Shown here in pieces: positions 1 to 8,749 of a DNA stretch of 35,673 nucleotides; within the stretch, counting starts at the first letter, position 1, and every line of letters begins with the position of its first letter. This DNA comes from Rhizoclosmatium globosum (taxonomy: Eukaryota; Chytridiomycota; Chytridiomycetes; Chytridiales; Chytriomycetaceae), in the NCBI GenBank assembly GCA_002104985.1, contig MCGO01000311.1, positions 1-35,673 of the forward strand, written 5' to 3'. Both the position numbers and the translations under genes were made by a program. A model generated the notes under the pieces. It was not told the DNA's origin. It ran no database searches and was given only the letters and a program-made list of their open reading frames with translations.

Positions 1-712
1 TCCTCTACATGCACCACCTCCTCCTTTACCGCGCCAAGAACTCCACCGAAATCCCAGACCCATCCCTTTCCATCTCCGAATACGAATACGCTCTCCTGCA
101 TTACACCCTCCACCAATACTTCCCACAAGACCTCCACATCACGCCACTCACAGACCCAACGTCCTCCACAATAATCCTGCACATGTTCAACCTCGGAAAA
201 CGGGGCGGACAAGAGCGGCTGCATTTGGATGTTGAATCGACGCGTCAGTTTCTTGTGAGAGCGTTTGTGGAGGCGCGGATGTTGCATCGTGGGGTTACGC
301 CTGCGGATGTGGATTCTGAGGCTGTGTATGATGGGTTGTATGGGTGGGTAAGAGGTGGGGTTTGGAAGCTGGAGAGCGGGAGACGAGGCAGGGTGGGGTT
401 GTTGGGGAGAGGGATGTAGATGTTGTACTTGTTGGGGACGCGTTGAAGAGGGCGGGTGGACGACTTGGGTTCGAGGAAGGGGCTGTGGTTGGAGAGGTTT
501 CGGTGGAGGGCTGGGTTGACAGGGTTCATCCTGGTAATATGTTTTGGGATGCCTTTTTGAAAGAGGTTGTTGAGGCGAGATGTAAGGCTCTCGAGGTTAG
601 TGGAGACGGAGTTGTTGAGGCTGTTACGGTAGAAGTGAACGGAATTGTGAAAAGCCGTGCACTAAAAGTTGGGGAGCTGGATGGAATTATAGTGAAGGTT
701 GCCAAGAAGTAA
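1..712 (+). CDS. 3' part of an unrecognised protein-coding gene (5' end outside window)
   Basis: An open frame enters the window near its left edge and runs to about 347 in one frame. A second frame with similar composition continues to a TAA at 710-712 (ending VKVAKK). The two can be joined by a GT-AG intron at 348-409 (62 nt, GTAAGA donor, but no pyrimidine tract) or by one base missing in the G-rich stretch around 340-360. I do not recognise the family. Residues 20-110 look like an alpha-helical soluble domain, and the C-terminal part is Val/Gly/Glu-rich with no membrane segment or signal peptide. The codon use is GC-rich, like the genes in the core of the window. The true start is not visible. 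Confidence 0.5.
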
Positions 713-940
713 TGGCTTATTATCGATTATTTGATATTATTTATTGCATATTGTTTATAGTATCTATTACTAGCAAAGTATTCCTTATCTTATTAAATTA
801 TGCCGATATCAGAGGAGATTTGTGGAGTGGGGGACTTTCTGGGAGGGAATTGTCAGCATATCTTTACGCAAAACGCCCATTCTCCACTAAACCGCATCCC
901 AAGCCCCACACCACCAAACAATCTCCAAATCCTTCAAAAA

Positions 941-1376
941 TGAGAATCTATACAGTTGCCATGTTTTCTCTGGCCCTCCTCATGTCCAACGTGACTGCCT
1001 CGTCATCAAACTCAAATCTGTCAACTCCAACCAAAAATACTTTCCCTCTCCGGACAAAGTCGAAGCCCCAAGAAACCACGAATTAGACGAAAGTAGTGGC
1101 AGCGTCCCTGCTGCTGCCGCCGCTGCGAAACCAGCAGCAAAGGCATTAAGTGCTGATTATCAAAACGACGACTACATGGTTCCGGGACAGCCATGTCCCG
1201 TGGCTGGACAGGAGTACTGCGGTCCATGGGACCCAACAAGCACTGCTCTTTACTTGTTGGCTGTGTATTCCGTCAACCGCTTGGACGCGTTTGGCAGGGC
1301 TGGAACTGCGCCAACGGCCAAGGGTGTGTCATGGTGAAAGGGAAACCTGTATTTTGTAAAGTCGGACAGACTTGTT
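941..1376 (+). CDS. Small secreted cysteine-rich protein, CBM19-like spacing, frame-broken
   Basis: The reading starts with a clear signal peptide (MRIYTVAMFSLALLMSNVTA, about 20 residues), passes an Ala-rich linker and ends in a Cys-rich module: C-x7-C (PCPVAGQEYC), then GC near a VWQGW segment, then NCANGQGC and VFCKVGQTC before TGA at 1374-1376. The pattern resembles small fungal chitin-binding modules such as CBM19, but I cannot assign the family firmly. The frame changes twice. Near 1015 the signal-peptide frame ends in a stop, while the neighbouring frame carries the linker. Near 1252, one extra T in the TTGTTGG stretch would join the two halves of the Cys module. Each change is explained by one missing base in a short homopolymer, so this is either a young pseudogene or sequence error. 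It probably acts outside the cell, in or on the wall. Confidence 0.5.
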
Positions 1377-1448
1377 GATATATTTTGTTCTTTTTTCGGG
1401 GTGGGATTGTTTTTTGTTGTTGTTTTTCTTTATTATTTTTACCCCCTC

Positions 1449-2020
1449 TTATACCCAGTTGATCTCATGAATCAAATAAAGAGCATGAGCATAGAAGTGT
1501 CCAAGCGTCCAAATGGTAGTTGATGCAGAGCTTTTGGTTGAAGTTGCTGGAATAGCCAGTTTCCCTGCTGGAAAGCTGCTTGACTTGCATTGACTGTTGT
1601 TACATTTTGAGACTCGTCTTTCATCGCGTTTCCAGTTTTCGTAGCCTGCTGTTACCGTTTTGACACCAGTCAACTTAGCCGTCTTTGTAGGCTTTGAAAT
1701 AACTTCAGCGACTTTGTCCGAAATCATTTTGGAAGCGTCGCAATAATACTTTCCAGAGGATACAAACGAATCAGCAAGATTTTAGTTGTGGACTTGTGCA
1801 TTTCGTTTTGTGCATTGACTGAATGTTTGGGTGAATGTGGACACGTTTTCACATAGTTTTGTGGAGAGGAGAGAGATGTCGAAGCCGCCGATTTGGCTTG
1901 TGATGCAGATTAAGGCGCAGTTTGGGAGCTCTTGAGAACTGATGTGAGTTCCGTATTTGAAGAGGAGTTTTGGGCAAGAGCTGTGGTGGATAAAGCGGCT
2001 GCCACGATTGTGAATTTCAT
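1449..2020 (-). pseudogene. CFEM-like six-cysteine secreted protein, several frame breaks (copy 1 of tandem pair)
   Basis: The ATG at 2020 gives a signal peptide (MKFTIVAAALSTTALAQ). The Cys module (LPNCALIC...) lies in another frame. Relative to the tandem copy at 2384-2942, one C is missing in a CTCC run near 1938. Further shifts sit at the A-runs near 1805 and 1770, and near 1490 the hydrophobic GPI-type tail (IWTLG then a short hydrophobic stretch) continues in another frame, ending at TGA 1472-1474. When the frames are followed by homology, all six cysteines are present with spacing C-x3-C-x17-C-x12-C-x4-C-x19-C, as in the intact protein at 14965-16158. A wall- or membrane-anchored protein is likely. 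No intron of at least 40 nt fits the breaks. Either a decaying gene or a stretch with base-calling errors. Confidence 0.6.
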
Positions 2021-2383
2021 TGTATTGCTAGTTTGTAATATATTTGATTGTTTTTGAGACGTTGGGCTCGGTTGATGAGTGGTTTATATTTCATATTTGG
2101 GAAGAACATAAATGGTAAGCCTCAGTTCAAGCAGAACAAGAGCAGAACAACTACAACAATGAATAAAAATTTAACAAATATTGAAGAACATTCAGCAAAT
2201 AGTAGGCGCCAGTAAAGTAGCATAAAGTTATATGTTAAAGGTGAGCGTCAAGGAAATTATCGTCAAGGCACCAAAACGTTAGTTTTCCTTCTGTGTACAC
2301 CATCTTGATTCCAATTCGTTTATTTTGTTGACATGGATAAGATATTGTGAGTTTATACTGTTGCATTCATTGATAAATCATTT
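2021..2383. other. Intergenic, A/T-rich; 5' flank of CFEM-like copy 1 and 3' flank of copy 2
   Basis: There is no convincing open frame here. The stretch is A/T-rich and separates the two same-strand CFEM-like genes, so it should hold the promoter of the 1449-2020 gene and the 3' untranslated region of the 2384-2942 gene. I see no repeat or RNA gene in it. Confidence 0.5.
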
Positions 2384-2942
2384 TCAAATAAACAGCAAGA
2401 GAATAGAAGTATATCCAAGTGTCCAAATGGCAGTTGACGCGGAGCTTGTGGTTGAAGTTGATTGAAGAGCCGCATTTCCATCTACAGCCACAGTTTGCGT
2501 CGCAACATCTGTCGTTGCTGCTGGAGAATCACCGTTATCCACATCTCCAGTTTCTGTAGCATTCGCAGCACCCGTAATTGTTGCAGGCACACTGCCACCT
2601 CCAGTCTTGTTGCAGCTGTCCCCTACTTGATCAGCACTCTTCTTGACAGCATCGCAATACACAGTCCCAAACCCAACAACGGCTCAACAAGCTTCTGTTC
2701 AAGCGACGAGGTGCACTTCACCCTCGTGCATTCGCTAAAGGTTGATATGAATGCGGGAGTGTTTGCGCAGAGCTTTGAGGAGAGGAGAGAGATGTCGAAG
2801 CGGCCGAGTTGGGTTGTGAGGCAGATTAGGGCACAGTTTGGAGGTCTTGGAGGATTGATGTGAGTTGGGCACTTGGCGATGAGAACGTGGTCTGGGCGAA
2901 CGTGGTGCTGGTTAAGGCTGCTAGTACGATAGTGGACTTCAT
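2384..2942 (-). CDS. CFEM-like six-cysteine GPI-type protein, two frame breaks (copy 2 of tandem pair)
   Basis: The ATG at 2942 starts a signal peptide (MKSTIVLAALTSTTFAQ). The six-Cys module follows (NCALICLTTQLG...KLC...SEC...VKC...YCDA), then a Ser/Thr/Ala-rich stalk and a short hydrophobic tail (IWTLGYTSILLLFI) that looks like a GPI-attachment signal. Two single-base losses break it: a C in the CTCC run near 2848 between signal peptide and module, and a T in the CCGTTG stretch near 2688. Adding the T back in silico restores exactly x19 between Cys5 and Cys6, as in the other modules. CFEM proteins are fungal surface proteins used in adhesion, wall structure or iron/haem handling. This one has six rather than eight cysteines, so 'CFEM-like' is as far as I go. 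Confidence 0.65.
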
Positions 2943-3138
2943 TGTGTAGAATGTGTGTGGTTTTCGAATGGAAAATGGAAGGTGGGAAGGTTGGGAAAGT
3001 TGAGTGGCAGAACATCAAGTTCAAGTTCAGAACATCAAACTATATTTTTATAAGCTATTAAAAATCTAGAACATTTGATATGAAAAAGAACAGCAGGGTA
3101 AGAATAGAAAAAGGAAGAATATAGGAGACCGATGTCTA

Positions 3139-4194
3139 TCACTTCTTGGTCACCAAACCCAACTGGACCAAACTGTGTCCCATGTCCACAATAGACTTTG
3201 ACATTGGCGTGAAAGTGATTCCCAAAGTCTGAACAGTGGCAGAATTATCAAAGTTGTATACTTTACCCAAAATAGGCACAAGCGCCTTGACATCAGGACG
3301 AACGAATGAAACAACCCAAGCCAAAGCGTTTGGCATGATCGCAGTAGGAACCTTGAACCCCAATGGGTTGAATTCCTTTGGCCAAGTATTGCGCCCACTC
3401 ATGGAACCACAAGTTTTCACCAACCGCAATGAGTCTCTTTCATCCGATTCACCAACTTCAACGGCCCCCACGTGCATATCGGCAACGTCACGAACGTCGA
3501 CGGCTGGGAAGTTCATGTATGGGATCAGAGGGACGGCACGTTCCATGAACTTGATACAGGTGGAGATACTGGTACCGTCGTTCCCGCAGAGGGTTGGGCC
3601 GGTGACGAAGCCTGGGTGGATAGTAGTCATTGGGATATTGCGTGGGTTTGTTTCAGCAGAATTGATGAGGGCCCAGGCAGCTTTCTCGGCAAGGGTCTTG
3701 CTGCGAGGGTAAGGAGAGGCATGGTTGACATCTGTCCATTCTTCAGCAGTGATTTTCTTGTTTGGACCCAAGATCTGTTGTTCGAGATCAGGCCGGCCTT
3801 CCATGATAGCCGCAATTGAGCTTGTGAGGACAATCTTTTTTACAGATTTTGTGGCAAGAGCGACCTTGAGGACATTTGTCGTTCCGTCGACGGCAGGTTT
3901 GATCAGGCGTTGTTCAGCTTCGGCTTCGGAGACGTCGATGATGAAGGGCGAGGCCGAGTGGACAACGTAGTCGACGCCTTGGATGGCAGCGGGCCAGTCC
4001 TCGGCCTGAAGAAGATCGGCTGCCACTAATTCAAGTGGCTTTCCAGCGGCAATTAGGGCGTGCAGGTGCCCGCACTTGACTTTGTTGGACGGATCACGAA
4101 CGGTGCCTCGAACGCGGTAGCCCTTCGACAGGAACTGTGTAACGATGTGGTTGCCAATGTAGCCTGAGGCGCCAGTGACAAGTACAAGCGACAT
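3139..4194 (-). CDS. NAD(P)H-dependent reductase, dihydroflavonol-4-reductase/GRE2-like (extended SDR)
   Basis: Single exon, 351 residues, normal length for the family. The N-terminal Rossmann nucleotide loop GASGYIG is at residues 8-14. Arg30 and Arg33 after strand 2 suggest preference for NADPH. The catalytic set is visible: SS at 125-126 and YPRSK (Tyr162, Lys166), the Y-x3-K pair of short-chain dehydrogenases. HPGFVTGP near 195 is the usual conserved loop after the active site. Relatives reduce aldehydes and ketones such as methylglyoxal, 3-methylbutanal or flavonoid-like substrates in the cytosol; the substrate here cannot be read. It starts 344 bp from COX6A on the other strand. No signal peptide or membrane segment. 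Confidence 0.9.
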   Translation of the reverse strand: MSLVLVTGASGYIGNHIVTQFLSKGYRVRGTVRDPSNKVKCGHLHALIAAGKPLELVAADLLQAEDWPAAIQGVDYVVHSASPFIIDVSEAEAEQRLIKPAVDGTTNVLKVALATKSVKKIVLTSSIAAIMEGRPDLEQQILGPNKKITAEEWTDVNHASPYPRSKTLAEKAAWALINSAETNPRNIPMTTIHPGFVTGPTLCGNDGTSISTCIKFMERAVPLIPYMNFPAVDVRDVADMHVGAVEVGESDERDSLRLVKTCGSMSGRNTWPKEFNPLGFKVPTAIMPNALAWVVSFVRPDVKALVPILGKVYNFDNSATVQTLGITFTPMSKSIVDMGHSLVQLGLVTKK

Positions 4195-4538
4195 GGGAAA
4201 GATTTCAGGGTTTCAGGCAACTTTTTTTAGCCCAGGTGCTCTCACCATTTCAAATTGGAGTTTGAATGTTGAAGTTGAATGAGGATAACGTAGAAAAGAG
4301 AATAGATACATTATTGAATTGAATGGTATAGTATGTAGTCGTTGGTTACTTTCCAGTTGAAGTTGTGACGAGCAAAGAGAGCTGAGAGACAGATGAATTA
4401 AAATAGAATTTAACAGCAATTACGATATAGGAGCAGACGTAGTTAAACTTAATTAATACAAAATAGATATAGAATGGTCTCTTATACTTTTTTCGACGCC
4501 TTCTTCTTCCACTTCTTCTTCTTTCATTTACTCAACAA
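4195..4538. promoter_or_regulatory. Divergent intergenic region, reductase gene and COX6A
   Basis: This 344-bp gap lies between two start codons pointing away from each other, so it should contain both promoters. The 50 bp before the COX6A ATG is strongly TC-rich (about 4489-4535, CTTCTTCTTCC-type), resembling the pyrimidine-rich leaders seen before other starts in this window. AT-rich stretches (GATATAG around 4465) are possible core promoter elements. No factor site is assigned. Confidence 0.5.
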
Positions 4539-5527
4539 ATGTTCGCCTCTCGCGCTGTTTCCCGCCTCTTTGTGCGCAACTCGTCCAGCGTTGCCCGTTC
4601 GTTCACCGAGAACTCTCCAGCTTCGTTCCCATCGGTGAAGGACACGATGGTCAAGAGCAACTACCACGAGTACGAGCACGCCCACAGTACGTCTCAACCT
4701 ACCCTCCCTCGGCCCTAGGACGCCCTAGGACCCCCTCCGAGCACTTCCCTGGCCTACCACTGCCTACTATATCCTACCATAGCCTAGTGTACCCTAGCAT
4801 ACTGTAGCATAGGCTGCATAGCGAAGGGATCACTTGCTCCCTCATTCAACCAAAAGCGAAAAATGACTCACACCAACCATTACACCGCCTCTCTGACACA
4901 CACACACCCCCAACCCCAACACTAACATACCAACCCCCCAATAAAATTCAGAGTCGACCAACACCTGGTTCTGGATCAACCTCTTCGTGACCATCCCAGG
5001 TCTCGCTGCCGTCTGCTACTTCGCCGTCCCAACTGAGTTGGAGCACTTGAACCACCTCCTCGAACACCCTCGTGAATTCGAGACCTTGCCTTACATGCGC
5101 AAGAGAAAGACCCAGTTCCCATGGGGCGACAACTCTTTGTTCCACCACCCAAATGCTAACCCTGTAAGTATAACCTTTTTTGTTTTTGGGAGGTTTGCGG
5201 GAGGTTTTTTTGTAGTTGGATTGTGGTGCGGATGGGTGTTCTTTGATTGGACTGCTTGAGGGAGAGTTGGGGAAAAGTGTCAACTTGGGGTCAGCATAAG
5301 GGAGGGTCGAAATCGTCTTTTAGGCTCTATCAACAACATAGAGCTCAAAGAAAAGTTGATGTGAAGCATATTTGGAAAGTAGCGGAAGGCTTCGAGAGAC
5401 TATCAACAAGTTGTGAGGTGGAGTGACACACATGTTAACAATCAACCCCTTCCATCACATCATCGAAAAATAATCCACACAGTGAACTGACCTTCTTTTT
5501 CGTACATAACAGGCTCCATCTGAGTAA
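4539..5527 (+). CDS. COX13: Cytochrome c oxidase subunit VIa (COX6A), mitochondrial
   Basis: Three exons: 4539-4686, 4952-5163 and 5513-5527 (124 residues). The N-terminus is Arg/Ser-rich without acidic residues (MFASRAVSRLFVRNSSSVARSF), a typical mitochondrial presequence. Next comes a single membrane segment (WFWINLFVTIPGLAAVCYFAV), then the conserved matrix/intermembrane tail PYMRKRKTQFPWGDNSLFHHPNANP, whose FPWGD and LFH..N motifs identify the subunit VIa family. It is a nuclear-encoded regulatory subunit of complex IV at the dimer interface of the inner membrane. Intron 1 (4687-4951) contains a 10-bp periodic CCTA array. Intron 2 (5164-5512, GTAAGT donor) leaves a last coding exon of only 15 nt (APSE, stop). 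Confidence 0.93.
4698..4810. repeat. Degenerate 10-bp tandem array (CCTA core) in COX6A intron 1
   Basis: CCTA recurs at 4714, 4724, 4753, 4763, 4773, 4783 and 4793, with a further one at about 4699. From 4753 the period is exactly 10 bp and the blocks read roughly NNCCTANNNT. The array lies wholly inside the first intron. It looks like a decayed minisatellite; the helical-turn period could give curvature, which is speculation. Confidence 0.75.
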
Positions 5528-6048
5528 ATATCCCCACGCAAAAATAAGGAATGAAGATTCGATAATGGAGAGTTGGTTGCGAGGAATTCATTCACATAAC
5601 CTCTTTCTATACTTGCCTTCTTCAGTTTCACTTTGTTGAACAATAAACAAGACAAAATCATTAAAAAGACTGTCTTCATTTGGTTGGAATTTGGATCCCA
5701 AAAAACTCCCAAGTGAATCAAAATTGATCCAATCTTGGAAATTTTATAAGAATCCATTTATTTTTGATAAAAAGAGAAGAGGCCATGAAATGAGAAATAG
5801 GATAAGGATCTACTTGTATTTCCTTCCTCCTTCCTCCCACTCCTCAAGTTCTCAACCAATGCAAAAACCATATAAAAGAGAGAGAAACCAAAGGAATACA
5901 AAGATAAAAGAGATCCCTTCCACTATCTGGCATAAGAACAAATGAGATATGCGAAGTCAACAGGAAAATAAAAGGGAGGCAAAAACCAAAATAAGAACCA
6001 AAAAAGAGATATGAAGAGAGAGGGGAGATATCTAAGCCAACTGGCGCC
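5528..6048. other. Convergent intergenic region, COX6A and GT2 3' ends
   Basis: This 521-bp A/T-rich stretch lies between two converging genes and should hold their 3' untranslated regions and polyadenylation sites. Open frames here are short and of low-complexity Lys/Ser composition. I see no gene, RNA or repeat. Confidence 0.5.
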
Positions 6049-8418
6049 TCACTTCTTGATAACGTCGAAATCAGCAGGTGGGAACAGGATACCGTACATG
6101 ACAGCACAACCTAAAAAACACATAACATTAGTAAGCCATAAGAAAGTTCAACAAAAAAACAAACTCACCCTCCATCACAACACAAATATACTGCACAACA
6201 ATCGTAAGAGGGATCCGCAAAAACACAATAATAGGGTTCACACCCTTATCAATGTCCTGGATAAACACACCGACAAGGTACAAGTACACAAACGTAACAA
6301 ACGAAACATCCTTCAAAAACCCAAACCACCGCGGCGTCACATTCGGGTACACAAACCCAAGCGGAACACTCGCAATCGTACAGTACAAACTAAAGATACC
6401 AAGACCCCAAAAGAAGGCCCACAACTTCGGAAGGAAGTTTGGCAGACGTCTGATTCCAACGAACCATCTTCTACGTTGCTTCATGAATCCAATCACGTCC
6501 ATGGGGGATTGTTCGCGGACAAGGGCACAGATTTTCCCGCAGCGGAATCCACGGTCCCAGGCTTTCATGGCGAATTGGTAGTCTTCGGTGAGGGAGCCGA
6601 GGTCCCAGGTGACTGCGTTTTCAACGAGACCGTTGTTGAGGAGGAAGGATCCGTGGGCACCAAAGATTGGACGGTGGAAGTAGGTGTATCTATAAAGAAA
6701 AAAAATTTAGTACTTTTTGATTGAAACAGGATGAGAGAACAAGAGGGATAGTGACGTGTAGAGGGAGAGAACAGAAAGAGAACACTCAACTGCAAATGGA
6801 AACGAGACAAATCATCACCAACACGAATGGCATCAGCAACAGTGAAAATCCAGTTACTCCAGTACTTGTACTGGTTATACAAGATAACACCTTGTCCAAA
6901 GTGGTAATCCTTTTCATACCAGATAAACTCCAACACCCGCTTCACAGACTCATCGTCGATAACAGATTCTTCATCCAGATGCAGAATCCAGTCGTGTTCA
7001 GTGAACTTCATGGTTTGGCGGTACCATTCCAGGGCACGCGCCTTGTATTTGGAGTTTCCGGTTGAGAAGGCCTTTGGACAAGTGTAACAGTTGATTCCTT
7101 CGAAGAAGTATGGTTCATCGGTGAGGACGTGGACACGGATAGAGGAGTGGAAGGATTCCAAGTGTTTGTGGGCTTGCCATGCACGGTAGACGGCCTTTGT
7201 AGTGTGGGTTGTGGGTTGGGGAAAGTTTGATTCGTCAGCCACACTTTCACAAACTACGAGAAGATAAACTACGTTATATTTACCTCACGGTTATCACCTT
7301 TCGTGACAGTGACAATGTACAAGTTGTCCAGACGACGCTTTTTGATTCCTTCACGGGCATAGTCGAGGAATTTTGGGGTTCGGTATGGGAGAATGAGACC
7401 AAAGAGACAAATCATGGTGTATGGAAGGGGAAGCAGCCATCCTGTTTAAAGAGGTTGATGGGTTAGAGAAACGTTACTTTTGACAATCGATGGATTGATT
7501 TTGGGGGATAGAGCCAGTCACAGACACCCAGAGCGGCAACTGAAGCCAGACACAGTCTCCCCTACTGCTTCTACAGCGCCTATAACATCCATACGATATC
7601 GAATATATTGAATTCAATCAGTGGTCTGCAGTGATCACATGCTTGTTTCATGTTGCCAAGATACGAAATCACTCGCACGCCCATTCAATCAAATCGATTT
7701 CTGACCCAATTGATACAACATGGACAAACAAAACTCACCAATCTTCCAGTAACAAGCAACGTTCCAGAGTTCATAGTCATCGTAACTCTGCAGTTTTCCA
7801 AGGTAGAAGGTCATCATGTAGATTGCTCCCATCAAAAAGATGAGGTTGATGATCCACATTTCCGAGAGGAGGGCCATGACGGCTTTAGTGTTTCCAGTGT
7901 TTGTGCGTTCCTCAGTTTCACCTGGTTACGAAAGGGGGAGAGGGGCGGGGGAGAGAGGCAGGTTGGTTTTTAGCAATTAGGTCAATATAAGGGGGGGTGA
8001 AGTGGAAAGCATCCCGCCCAATCGAAGAGCACTGGCACTCACCGGCAGTCTTCTGGAAAGCATAAGACATTGTAGGTTTCTGTGCTAGGCCCGTGGCAGT
8101 GTTGATGCCGGCATTCGTGGCGGCGGTAGCAGAGATTGGGACAACGACAACATCGCTATCATCGCCGCCCTTGAGCGGACTTGAGACAAAGACCTTTGCG
8201 GTAGGGTTCGCAGTGACTGAATTGGTAGCAACTCGGTAGGCTTCCTTTGGAGGTGTGGGTGGTGATGCAAAGTCTGCGAATGAGTTGTTTGGGTTGCCTT
8301 GGTTGGCGGTGGATCCAGCTTGGCGCAAGTGGGTTGGTTGGGGAAGCGATCCAACGTGGCCTGTTGAAGACTCGCTGGCAGAGTCGACCCAGGCACTCGA
8401 TGGCTTGGTGGAACTCAT
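6049..8418 (-). CDS. Membrane GT2 glycosyltransferase, egghead/polysaccharide-synthase-like
   Basis: Six exons: 8418-8043, 7921-7739, 7441-7284, 7194-6791, 6689-6169 and 6110-6049, giving 567 residues with all phases consistent. Residues 1-130 are a Ser/Thr/Pro-rich, probably disordered cytosolic tail. Two membrane segments follow (IINLIFLMGAIYMMTFYLG; WLLPLPYTMICLFGLILP), then the GT-A domain: TVTKGDNRE, LHLDEES (DxD region), TEDYQFAMKAW (ED motif) and QRRRWFVG, the Q-x-x-R-W of processive GT2 enzymes. Further membrane helices close the C-terminus. The middle matches animal Egghead and fungal GT2 enzymes linked to hyphal wall formation more than classical chitin synthases, so the donor sugar is uncertain. 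An alternative acceptor for exon 4 would insert about 17 extra residues; I rejected it because KGDNRE|AVYRAW is the family junction. It shares its promoter region with PKC1, a wall-integrity kinase. Confidence 0.85.
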
Positions 8419-8749
8419 TTGGGGACTGCTTTCAAAGAAAGGTGGAGGGAAGAAGGATGGGAAAAATCCTATCTCTGCCCTTTCCCTCAAAGACACAAAT
8501 CACTCTTTCTCCTTCACGCTTCACGTTTCATCCTTCTCCATTTATTAAGTATCGATTCTGTAGTCTTGCCTGATTTCGCTTACTGCAGCCGTACTTTTGT
8601 ATCATAGAAGGAAAGGTAGGATATGTCCAGTAAAACAAGAACAAGTGAAGAGAGTATTTTAGTATAATGAATAAATACCACTGAGGGTGATTGTATTCTG
8701 GTCATTATTGGGTATTTATTATTTGGATTTGGGGAAAAACACCATCACA
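8419..8749. promoter_or_regulatory. Divergent intergenic region, GT2 and PKC1
   Basis: This 331-bp gap between outward-pointing start codons must carry both promoters. It contains TC-rich stretches just upstream of the GT2 start (seen on the minus strand) and an AT-rich stretch around 8655-8680 (TATAATGAATAAATA). The sharing of a control region by a wall polysaccharide-type enzyme and Pkc1 is suggestive of co-regulation but not proof. Confidence 0.45.

Noticed and set aside
1900..2942. Programmed ribosomal frameshifting shared by both CFEM-like genes
   Set aside because: Both shift by the same amount, but the missing base is at a different homopolymer in each copy, and further unrelated breaks follow.
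6011..6724. Long plus-strand open frame of 237 codons
   Set aside because: It is the antisense shadow of GT2 exons 5-6; composition (Lys/His/Asn/Arg-rich) is non-protein-like and the minus strand has family motifs.
7195..7283. Extra 17-residue segment (SVADESNFPQ...) in the GT2 enzyme
   Set aside because: It lies inside an 89-nt intron whose removal gives the conserved KGDNRE|AVYRAW junction; keeping it needs a worse phase.
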